The translations under genes were made by a program, and so were the position numbers. DNA of 64,000 bases from Eremophila alpestris peregrina (lineage: Eukaryota > Chordata > Aves > Passeriformes > Alaudidae), in contig WMCF01000029.1 of the NCBI GenBank assembly GCA_009792885.1, forward strand, positions 4,730,000 to 4,793,999, given 5' to 3'. Position 1 is the stretch's first letter. Each line of letters begins with the position of its first letter. The notes under the pieces are model-generated. The model worked only from the letters and a program-made list of their open reading frames with translations. It searched no databases and was not told the origin of the DNA. Positions 1 through 11,900 of this stretch are shown one piece after another.

Positions 1-3000
1 TTCTTTTTTGAGGCTCAAGCCATGCTGGTGTTCCTGGAAGAGGTGGGAGGATTCAGTTATTTATGGCTAAGCCTTCTGAAAGAAATTAAATGGTACTGCA
101 TCAGAATAACTCATTGCATCTCACCTGGTATTTATCCTGTCCTGAAAATAAAAAGTTAAACATGTAATCAGAAATTTCAAAAGGAGCCTTTCTTTTGTTA
201 GTTTTTCTTTGAGTAAACGTTGCTCTTAAAAGCTAGAGAGAGTCAGGAGGCTGGTGGTGTTCTTGGAGGGGTGTGTCCCTTTGGAGAGGTGCTGCAGAGC
301 CCCTGTGACAGGCAGTGGATCCCTCTGTGACAGGATGGCAGAGCAAAGCCTCTGGCAGAGCAAGTTTCAGCAGTGGAAATAAAATGGAATTCTCTGCAGG
401 CCCTTATCATGCTCGACAGTTACCAAGCCTTGTGAGCTGAAGGAAGGCAGCCTCCCATGTCCCCTGTGGCTGGAGGGAAACACCAGAATGCTTTGTGCAT
501 GTGGTCATAGGAAATCCCGTGCTGCAGCAGATGTAAGAGCCCTTGTGCTGTATGCACAAGCCCATCCTTGGAATGGTGTGCTGTTTCCTGCTGCTCCTGG
601 AAAACAGTTTCCTGCCACTCCTGGAAAACAACTTTCTGCCCTGAGATAACCAGAAGCTGTTAACTTTCGCTGGGATTTGTGCACACATCCCATTTACCAG
701 CAGTGCCCACATGGGAGCTGTGGGAACTGAGGAGGCTGTGATGTGCCAGATTCTTCCATGGGCCTCTTCCAGCAGGAGCAGGACAGGCAGCCTCTGCTTG
801 GCTCACACTGTTCAAGGGAAGAGAGGAGGAAGAGGGGGAAAACAGAATACAAAGTCTGACTTTCTTTCATTTGCATGTATTTTGTGGATGGCTTTTCCTG
901 CTCTGACTCAACATCAGTAAGCCCTCAGTGCCCAGTGTGTGATTGTTCTCTGCTGATAGAGGAGGAAGGAGGCTGTCGTCATGTGCTGCTGGTGAAATGG
1001 CCTCTGACATTTCTCCTAACTTGTTTAAACAAATACTTCTCAAAACCAGTTCTTCTTTGAGAGGGCAGCACACAAAGGTTAACTCTGTGTGTGCTATGAG
1101 TACCTTCATGTGATAGTCTGTTTTTCCAAGGAGCCATAGGCATGTTTCCATAGAACTCAAGCTCCTAATTCTGGGTTGTTTAACAATAAGTAGCTCCATT
1201 GCAAATAAGTTAATGTGAATGCATTTTCTGCTGGATTTGGAGTTTATCTTGTTCTTCAGATTAATTATAAAGAAAATATTCTGTTTACCTATCCAGACTT
1301 GCAGGTATTTCATTCCTGTTTGTGAAACTGGTAAGATTACATCATGATAACATTTTCTGGGTTTTAAGAGGGCTATGAAATGGCACTATTATGAATGGAC
1401 AAAAATTACCAAAAAAGCCAAAGAGAGTATTTAATTAGCAATGTCAGTGTCTTTTATTACTGCAGGCTTGTAATCTGCTTTCTCCCAGGCAATTCACAGC
1501 ACACATTTTAGTCTAGTGTTCATGCATGTCCTGGAGAGTAAAAGAAGTGTAACCTGTGAAGAAGCAGCTGGAAATCAGGAGAGATGTTATGAGTTGTTTT
1601 CTGTCATCTTTGTTTCACTGACCAGTTCCAATTTACCCAAGGGAGCTGCTCCAGGTCCTCTCAAAGCCTGGATGTGAGGAGCAGGAGCAGTGTGCTCCCA
1701 CTGAAGCCCCCTGTTTTCCATGCCTCTGGAACAACACGCTGAGATTCCAGCTGACAGGCAAAGGGTTTCAAAGTGAAATAATGCCCAGGCTTGTTCTGTT
1801 CCTGACATCAACCCCCTGAGTTCTCACTCAGGCATTTCGGGCATTTTGGGAGGCTCAGTAGCCTGTGCTGTGCCCTGTGTGCTGCAGGTTTGCCAGGGGC
1901 TCTGGGAAAGTCCCTGACAAAGACCTTCCTTGGTGTGCTGAGATAGAAAAGTCTTTTAAGGATTGGAGTTAGCTAAATTGTGATAAGCTGCCGGAAAAGA
2001 TTTTTGGGTTGCATTGAACTCAAGGGAAAAAACTTTAATCCACAAATCATACCCTGCTGAAGGAGGTTTTGTTTTGCATAGCTGGTCAAATAGCAGTTTG
2101 TCTATGTTTTCATTTCTGTTTAGAGCTTAGGAAAAACACTGACCTATTTGAGCCCTTGAAAGGGTTGTGCAGAGTCTTACAAAAAGAAAGGCCTTCTCCC
2201 TCAGAGCAAGGAGCCACTGGAGTTGGTGCTGAGTTATGTAAAGGGCAAAAAATAACTCAGTAAAGGTGCAAATTCAGCTGATGAACAGTGCAGAGAGCTG
2301 CTGGTGATAGGTGGTAGACCAAGAGGATATTCCAGCCAGGTTTATTCTTGCTTTTGAACTAAGAGTGCTGCTAATCACAGAAAGTTGCATCTTTCCACTG
2401 AAGTTCTTCTCCTCAGCCTCCTCCACCCTCAGCAGAACCCCACAGAGGTGTGTTGCAGCTGTAGATTTCTCAGTGTTGAGGAGATGCCTCAGGGAAAGGC
2501 TCTCCTGAAGCACATCAGGTGGGGCATTAGTCCTTAACCTGTCTCCTCTCTGCTGGGGCTGCCAGCACAAAGCCAGTCTGTGAGCCCAGCATGGCAGTGG
2601 CTGTGTGACATGCTGGGCAGGTCAGCCTGTGGGCCACAGCTTGGATTTTTGCACACATTGTGCATTTAGTAGCTGTGTTTGTGCCCACAGGATCAATTTC
2701 TATCATGTGCTGGCATGCTTTGCTCCTGTCTCTTGACACCTCTCTGGTGCCCACTGGCATCACAGGAGAACCTTTCCAAAGATCTCCTTGTGTTACCATT
2801 ATTTTTAGCACTGAACTGCGCTTTCTTCTCTGCCAGGTCAGCAATCCTTCCCACAATGCATCCTCATTCTTGCCTCTTTTTTCACCCAGGCAAACATGAC
2901 CTGCAGGCTTTGTAGCTAACAGAGTAAATCGTGTGGCTCTGGGTGACCTTGACATCAGCAGCAATTGCTTGTGTTGTTGCTTGTCTTGCACACGTGTGCT

Positions 3001-6000
3001 CCACACAGGTATTCAGGTGTTTGAGATTAGGAGAAATCCTGGCAGTGGAGGCAGACAGAGTCTGGATGAGTTCAGCCTCCCCAGGGAACTGCCTGGGGGA
3101 GCAGAGCACACCTGCAGAGACCTCTTCACCCTCTGGGTGCACCTGAGCTGCAGGGCAGGAGCCGAGGTCCTGTGCCAGCCTCTGCCCAGTGTCACACAGC
3201 CCTGGCTGCCTTTGGGGGAGCTGCTGTGGAGGAGTTGCAGGCTGCACCCCAAGGGCTGCTTGGCAGCTCTGGGCAACAGAAATAAGGCAGAGAGATTCAG
3301 GGATTAGGAATACCACCTTCCAAGTGAGAGCAGCGAGTCAATGCCAGTTTTCTGGCTCTTCCAGTGAAACTGCACTTCAGGAATATTTTTTCTGAGGCTT
3401 CACCTGCAAATAGCTTTGCACCAGTGTAGCTGAAGAAGTGGTTTTAAACCAATAGAGCACCAATCCTCTCTGGCTGCTCCTCTACTGAGAGCTGGTGTAC
3501 TTGTGTTTGGCTTGTCCTGGGAGGGGCTTGGACAAATGCCTTCTTCCAGCTCCTGCCTTCATAGCAGAACCATCTGCTTTTCCAGAGGCTCCCTCAGATG
3601 TGCCACTGCAGCTGCACAACCTCCTCCAGTCAAAATGAATTGATTTTGGAGCTACTGTTTATGTCTTTATACCTATAACTTCTGTGTGCAGCTGGACTCA
3701 AAGCTTCCAGCAGCTTTGCTATAAATGTTTTGCTATAAATGTTGCTTGCAAGCTTTTCTAACAAAGACCAGCCCTTGACAAGTGTTTCACAGCCCCCTAA
3801 TCACATCACAGCTTGGAGGGCCACATGTTGGAGGCCTGTCCTGTGGCAACAGGTTTTGTAATCTGTGCTTCAGTGCCTTATTTCTGGCTGCTGGAGTGAG
3901 GTTTCCTGCTCAGGGCAGAAGGAACAATCAGAGCCTGTGTGTGACCTGCTGTTCAAAGCCAGCCTTGTGCCCCAAGCCCTGCTGGGCCTGCTCAGGATCC
4001 AGCCCTGGCACCCAGCTCCCTGCTGCAGCCATCTGCAGGGCAGCATCCTCAGGGACAGTGCAGAGGGGCCAGGCTTTCTGACAAAACACTTCTTGAGGGA
4101 ATTGTCCAGTGTGAGAGGAGGGCTGTGAGCATGGCTTTTCCTGTGCTGTCCTTGGGACTCAGCGTGTGCTGGGAGCTCCACTCCTGCCAGCAGAGCAGTC
4201 ACTGGTTTCAGGAGATGGCCCAGGGGAAGAGACCTTATGACTCCACGTTCTGGTTTCCCTTTCTCTGGAATATGGTTTGTGCTGCCTCCCTCGCTGTCAC
4301 ACTGAATCTGTCTGGGAGGGAGTGACTCGCTTCGAGGCAGCAGCGAGCACAGACTGTCATTGTGGGATGCAGTCACATGGAGCTCCTCAGAGAAATTGAA
4401 AGAAACAGAAAATCACTTCATCTCTGACTCCTCCATTGTGAACAATCTTTTTAGATAATATATGAGGCAAGGAGTTTTGCACTGAGATTACAGAGTTGTC
4501 TTTGCTCCCAGGTGTTACTCAAGTTCCTCCTTCTGCTGTTATAGACCCATCTGAAGTGGGATGAAATGCAGCAAGTCGCTTAAAACTTGTCTGAACAGGC
4601 AAAAGAATACGAAGGACTGGTGTTCTGGGAAGCCAGCAGATGTAAACTTGGCAGGTAGGGATGTCAGGCATACCTCAGGCAGCTCTGTGCTGGTTAGTGC
4701 AGCTAAGACACCCCAGTTCACCAGGGCACCACAGCCCCCAGGAGTGCATAAATGAACACACACACTCAGCCCATGGTAAGAGCTTACATTGCTGCAGGTG
4801 AATTTCTGCTGTCACCCCAGCAGCTGTGCTTCACTGAGAGGTGACAGCCATGTAAGTGAGCTCTACTGCATCATGACCTGTAAAACACTGCTATTTTGAG
4901 ATTGCTGCTTTTGCACTTGTCTTTGCATCCAGTTAAATTGGTGTCTGAAAATATTCTCTAACAACTCTGATTCACTCGCTATGGGTTTTTTTCTGCTAGC
5001 TCTTTTATTCTTTTTTTCTTCTTATTTTAGCCGTGTTTAAGTAGAAAGCTTAGATGAGCAGACATGTCACTTAGACACTGTGAGAGGCAAAGTACAAAAT
5101 GAGGCAGTTTGTTTTTCCTGTCCTGGCCAGCCAAGCTCAGTCAGCCCTCCCAGCCACCACTGGATGCAGCCCAAGGCTCCTGCCCCACACTGCCATTACA
5201 GACATCCACACTGTTCCCAGCTAATTGCTTTCTCCTGTACAGGAGCTGATTTCCTTTGAACTGCAGCACAATGTGACACCAGGCATCACGTTGCCTTCCC
5301 CCTCACTCTCCTGTGGCCTTAGCAACCTGATACAGCTGTGACCAAGATAAATGCCCGTGGCTGTTAAAGTCAACACAGCTTTCCAGTGTTTCAGGAGAGA
5401 ATTGAAGAGAGAAATGCTGATGTGATGAACCATGAGCATTCATGGTTCTCTGAACTAACTAGACTGGTCCTCCTCCCTACTTTCAGGCAAGCTAAGCTGT
5501 ATTAATCACTTTATAAAAACAAAATAACACCGTGCATCAGGGTAAGATTTCTGTAGGCTCAGAAACATGGGAGAAAAAGCAGTGTAAATCTCATTCTAAA
5601 ACCAAGACTTAGCCTCATCTGGGTTTTAGTTGGGTGGACTGGTTTCTGCTGTAGGCAGCTTGTTTCAGTTTTCTGCCTTACCTCTGTACCTTGTTTACTC
5701 CCAGGGTTTGTTTCTCCTCTGGCTCCCTGTGCAGATGGGAATGGCCACTCAGTGGTGAGGCTCTCTCTGGACTTTCAAGTCTTAACACCTCCAGGTGATC
5801 TTTGAGCAACTCTTTGCTTGCTTTCATTGCCCTTCTTCCTTGGCTGCAACATGTCAGGATATAAATTAATAGCCCATTGTCCTGGCTTGGTGCTGCACTG
5901 TCCATGTGAAAGCAGCTGGAGCATTCAGAGTTCCTCCCAGCAGAAGCTTTGCCCCACCATGGTACTGTGCTGTAAGCAGTTGGTGTGTGTCTGTGTCCCA

Positions 6001-8885
6001 GCCTGCTCTGGCATGCACAGGTGGATTAGAGCCTTTTCACTGCAGGTCTGAGCCTGGTGGGGGATTGGGTTTGTTTTGAAGGAAGAATATTGAAGAAATA
6101 ACTGTTATTACATGGTTGTACTGTGAGTTGTTCTTCTGCCCAGAGGAGCAAATGCTGCTGCAAGTCCCTTCCTCCACAGGGTACCTCGAATATGGGCCCA
6201 CAGTCCTTCAGGACTCATTTGCATCTCACAGCTCACAGATATGCACCAGTAGCTGGTATTTGTTCAGTGAAAGAGGGAGTATTTCTTCCTAGCTCTGTGG
6301 CTTTCTTGGGTCTCTATGCAAATCCATGGCTCTGCTCTCCAGCAGAATAATTTATGGAGATTCCCTGATCTGAACAGCAAATTTTTCCATTTGGTATTGC
6401 TTTGCTTTTAGACTGGGGCTATGGGGCATTTTCTGTTTCTTTTTAAAAGCAGAAATAAATTTGCCCCATTTTACATAAAATGTGAGTAGCAATGCAAGTC
6501 CCTTACATAAGAAACTTGTTCCAGCTTCTTCCTAAGAAGGATTAATTTGGATACACAGAATAACATTTCACCACTGGGACAGGGAGCAACTGGACAATAT
6601 TCCCAGTAAATATGAGTGACAAGCATCCTTAACCTTGTCAAGGAAATTGAAAAGGCAAGAAGAAACCTGTGGGTCTGTAGCACCACCAGCCTTCTCCCAG
6701 GCACTTCTGGGTCATCAGGTCTGGTTTTCCTCTTCATCCTCCAGAGGATGAGCTGGCTACATGGCTTCAGCTCTACTCTCTTCTAAGGCTGACTGCACAG
6801 GAGTTCTCACTCAGCTGTGTGCTGTCTGCCCAGCTCCATGTGTCCAGTTTTAAGCTGTGCTGAGCTAGGTGCTTTCAGATAGTGGCAAATAACTCATTCT
6901 GTGCCCTGGTGCACCCTTCAGGATTTGCACCATATTAAATTAATTTCATCAGGAATTATTGCCAAGTGCTTCACAATCTGACATGAAAGTTGATTTGAAA
7001 GCAACAATAAATTAGTGTTTTCAGAGGGATGGAAATTAGGGCAATGTTGGCTTAAAAGTATTTACCAAGGAACCAGGACACAAAGGTGCTGGCCCTGTCT
7101 GATGTCAATTTGTTGCATCATTTTATCTAAATTGAGTTTCTGTTATCTCAGCTTCCTTCTGTTACTGCTGGGGCACTGTTACTGCTGTGGTTCCTGAGAA
7201 TCCCTGGTGGGCTGGGTGGCAGTGCCCAGTGAGAGAGTTGTCAGAAATGGTACTTCTGAAGCAGTGCCCTAACAGAGATCACCACACAAAATTGGGGCAC
7301 GTTGGTGGGAAGGATTTGCTGGGTCCTGTCGATGTGTGTGTTGTGTGTGCCCGATGGTGACAGAGCAGCAGAGACTCAGTGCTTTCAGGGAGCTGTGTCA
7401 TCACTCAAACTGCCAGCACAGCTTGTGGATGGTCAGGCTGAAATGAGAATGTCCTTCCCCAGGGCTGTTCTCACGTGCTGCAGTGAATAACTCCCCTAAA
7501 GGGAATTACCTTGGGGTAAGTGCTATACCCCAAAGCACAGCATTGACACACCCCATTGTGTTCCCTCAGCACAGCCTTGGCCAAGACAAAGGGACTTGGA
7601 AATGGTGGATGGGATCTGGAGCAGTGGAGGGGCTGCCCCTGCTTGCTGGGTGTGTGGGAGGACAGTGAAGTGGTGTCAATTGAAAGCTGCTTTTGATCCA
7701 TTCAAATGAATTTTTCTGATGTCAGGTATTTAGCGGTTTTCTTTTTTTAAATTCTTTTTTTACCCCACAGCTTTGAAATATCATAGTGTTTTAATGTTCT
7801 GCTATGTAACTGGGTATATACAACAGTGATTAGTTTGGGAATTTCTTCAGATCTTTAGGGATGCCACAGTTCCTCACTTGACAATATAATAATATATGAG
7901 AGCCCATCTTGGCTGCAGACTGTGGTAATTAGCCAGTTTTGCTATAAAGTTGCTCGAGCAGTGCTTTGAAGCCCTGCCAGCTGCCAGAGCCCTTCAGCTC
8001 AGGGCCAGAGATGCTGGGAGCTGCAGGTCCCTGTTAGTGATGTGGGGCTCTCAAAGGACACATGGCAAGTGTCACACACAGCACACTTCCAGCTGGATCC
8101 TCTGGCTTCAAAGGCTGCACCAAGGAGCCCTATGTAAACACTGCATTTTTGTAAAAATATTCCAGATTAGTCTTCTTCCAGAAGCCAATATGAGTGAGTA
8201 AACTAGGCAACAATGGTCTACATAAAAAGTGATAAAACTCATCTGTGCAGTGAATGTGACTCTGGATCTTACTTCAGTCAGACATTGGTAGGCTCTGGTT
8301 TTATTTTCTTTTGACTATAACTGCTCCTATGGTGATCAAAAAAGCTGGATTATCTCCAAATCACAGATCTTTCAGAGGCTTTGAATGGTTACCTGAAGTT
8401 TATTTGTAAAGAAATACAGAAGGAGGCTGCTCAGAAAGACACTTTACATAGAAAATTTACCTGGAAAAGGCAGTGAAGAGGAGGTTAGGAGCCAAATCTA
8501 AGGAAAGAGAGAATAAGATTCCTGAATGATTTGTTCATATACATACTTTTAGGCGCATTTCAGAAATTACTTCAATATTTAAGCCCTTTTTCTTGTAGTA
8601 CTGAAAGTCTTTGCTAACACTTCAGCTCTATTTCCTTTATTTATTATTTGTAGCACATGGCTGCCTACACTATGTGTGCTTTCTCCTCTTAAGTAAGTAA
8701 CACCTCATAAGCATTCAAGATTATATCTTTAAAAGAAAGTATGATGTCCCAAAGAACAAACATAGCACAGCATAACCTTTACCTCACTGGGTTTGAGACA
8801 ACAAAGCTGTGAAAGGGCTCTGGTGTTCAACAATAACTACAGTGGAATCCAAGTAGTTTTTAAAATGCTTTCTTCTCTTCTATTT
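1..8885. other. Intergenic, no gene recognised
   Basis: CpG-poor sequence rich in CTG/CAG and TG/CA. ORFs are short, occur on both strands with many overlaps, and show no domain or splice-bounded coding pattern. Apart from the 24-bp duplication at 584 and a small hairpin at 5427-5448, I see nothing structured. Confidence 0.7.
584..631. repeat. Tandem duplication, two 24-bp units
   Basis: Two adjacent 24-bp units with core CTCCTGGAAAACA, differing at a few positions. A small local duplication with no known role. Confidence 0.9.
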
Positions 8886-8948
8886 TCATAGAATGGTTTG
8901 GGTTGTGAGGCACCTTAGTGATCATCTAGTTCCAGCTCCTTGCTGTGG
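8886..8948 (-). mobile_element. CR1 LINE 3'-terminal fragment, minus strand
   Basis: On the plus strand, TCATAGAATGGTTTGGGTTG, then an indel-bearing GAGGCACCTTAGTGATCATC and TAGTTCCAGCTCC. This is the reverse complement of a CR1 terminus, including the end repeat. Only about 60 bp remain, so it is a very short 5'-truncated insertion or an eroded older one. Confidence 0.8.
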
Positions 8949-11900
8949 GGCTGCCATTAATGAACTGCTTATCTATTTTTTATGTTATGTTTCTTTAAAA
9001 AAGTTTGACTTTAATAGTCAGCATATAGCCCTTCAAAATAGAGATATGAGATACTTGTAAAGGCACCTACCAGCTCCTTCTCCCACCAATGACTCTAGAA
9101 GCTATTGCTTCTCAGCATCCCCATCAGTCTCCAGCTGAACTGGCATGGAAATCTTCATGCCAGTAAGATCACAGTGAGAGACTTGTGGCTGTTTTTCATT
9201 ATGCTTAACCACATCACCACCCCTGTGAGGTTACAGCTTGCATGACATCAGCTTATGGAGGAAAACATGCTGCCATGGCAGGCAAAGAGCATTTTTGGGG
9301 ACAGAAGAAAGCACTCAAGAGTCTACAGAGTCCTTGGTTGAAAGTAGAAAGCTGTAATTGTCCAATTTCATCTGCAATTTAGGGGTACTATTGAATTTCA
9401 CAGTACACCTAAGCTTTCTCACAATAGCACCCACTTGTCACTTTTCCCTATACCTCAGACTGGCTTAAAGTCTTGTGTCATATCATCATTTTGGCAAAAC
9501 TTTTCCTTAAATGGGCTCTGAAGTGATATTGTTCAATGTCTGCTGGGTATTTTTCAGTCAGGACTAACAGCAAAATTCCACCCTGCTCTAGACAGGAGAC
9601 CTCCCTCTAAATGTGTCCTTCCTCCCACCTACAGGTCTTATCTAAGGGGAAGCTGGACATTTTGCACATTTGTTGGGAGTCTGGAATGTCTGGAAATCCA
9701 GGACATGTGAGGGCTCACCAGGGTTTCAGTGTTTCAGGGGACAAGGACAGTGAGCTGCAGGTGCCTTGCTGTCTGTGGCAAAGTGGATACAGGCAAGAGA
9801 TGGAGGATTGGACATGTCAGCAGGGAGAGTCCTGTCGTGTACCTTTGTCTGTCTGGTCCAACCCTGATCTTCTCTAGCATCTCCAAGGGAATAAAGAAAT
9901 ATGCTGCTGAATTCCTCTTGATTTCACCCTCTTCTCCTGCTCTTTTCTTGCTCTCCTGAATTGGCCCATGGCAGGAACAGAGCTGGGGTGGATTGGCTGA
10001 TCCAGCCTGACCCACAGCAGTGGTGGTTCTCTTACAGTGAAGTGAAGATGTAGCTTTTGCTCTCGTGCTGGGAATCCTTGCTCGTCAGTATTGTAACACT
10101 TGAGCTGGAAGGGTTTGAGGTTGGCTTTGTGTTGTTTTTCTCTTTAAGGTGACCCTACCCCTGCAGGAATTGAAGGGTGTGAGCAGAGTGTGAGTGCTGC
10201 TGGGAGGGGACCACAGCAGGAGCAGGAGCTGTCCTGGGGTAACAGCACCAAGAGCAGACACTGCCTGCTTCTGAGCCAGCTCTCAAAGCTGGGCCTCCAC
10301 AGTTTTACACTCTACTGCCTCTGAGCTTTAGGAAAAAATGGGATTTTCTCAACACCTTTCTGTTACACTTCTCCTATTGCCTCCTGTCTAAGGAAATGTA
10401 TCCAGCCAGTGCTGGGCAGGCTCTGCCATCCCAGCTCTCCCATTTCTGCTGCTTTAGAAAGCATCCTCTAACTTGCTCTGCCCTGTGGGTTTTGCACAGA
10501 GCTTCAGGGCTGTTTGCTGGCTCTTGACCTGCTTCACAGTGGAAAATTCTTCCACAAGTGTTACTTACAGGAAGCAAATGAATATCTCCTCTAAATGGCC
10601 TAGCTGAGGAAATGGGTCATTTAGTGAAGTACGCTGTTTACTGGATAGCCAGTGGCCCATCTCCAAAATATATACTTAGTCTGAAGGAAGAAAAATATCT
10701 GAGATGATTCACTTTTTATATCAGTGTTTAAATGTTATGTCCTACATAGCTAAAATTAAAAATGTGCATTTTTCATGTGGGCTAAAAACTTCCTATCCTG
10801 TTCCAGAAAATTAGTAAAACCAAGTTTTTAATTTCTTTCACTAAAAAATCCTGGGTGTGTATGACTTGTGGAGGTTTTTTTCTGTTTTGGTTTGCTTTTT
10901 TTTTTAAACTGTGTCATGGTCCTCCACATACTGTAACACTTTATAGCTTTGTTATAATGGCTTGTGGCAGGGCAAATATCTCCCAGTGATGAATTGGTAA
11001 ATTTTGTACTTGCTTTATTCAGTAATTCTAAATGCAGCAGCTCGAGCCTGGAGCACGATCTTGGTTTTATGCAGGGCTGATTTTGTGATGCCTTCATTTA
11101 TAATTGCAGTTTCTGCCTGCACCCCTTTGGTATTTTTGGTCCAGCCTCAGGCTGAAGGGAAAGTGCCTCATTCCCTAACCCAGGAGACATGAGTAAACAT
11201 GTTGACATGGTTCCATGCAAGATTGGCACTGCTCTGGCTTCAGATTATCTAGATCAGACACTATTCTGTAATGTGATACTATCCACATTCAAAACATCAT
11301 AATCTGGCAAAAACAAAATGCACCCAAACACAGTGTTTAATTTTTTGCCCTGGCATGGGCACTGCACAGCTGCCAGGGAAGGCAACAACACCTGAGCATA
11401 GGAGCAGAAGTGCAGCATCAGGCCAGTGCTGGTGCTTTCAGGAGCTGTGCCAGCAGTACAGAAATGCCTGTAGCATTTCTCACATGGGTGCTTTTGGTAA
11501 CTCTCAAATGTGAAAGAAAATCGAAAAATAAAAGCAGCAGAAATCTGTAGGTATGGAGGCTGAGCCCCATGAAAGTGAGAGGGACATTTTGGGCTGCTCT
11601 AAAGGTTAGTAGCTGGCCCAATACCCAAGGGTCATCCAGAGCTTCACAGTTAACATTTGAAACTGTCAGAGCAGAGGAAGGACCCTGCATGTGTCTGTGT
11701 CTGGATCAGCTCTGAGATCTCTATCAGATTTGGCACTATCAGTTACACGACTCCTCATGTTTCCAGCAAGTAGGTGTTTGCACAGGGCAGAAGAGCCTTC
11801 GTTTTAAATCCAAAGCCATTCATCAGTCTGCTTCAGAGGTCAAATCCTCAAACAGTTTGGTAATTCTACCGTCATCATCTTCATGTGATTCCAGTGCAAT

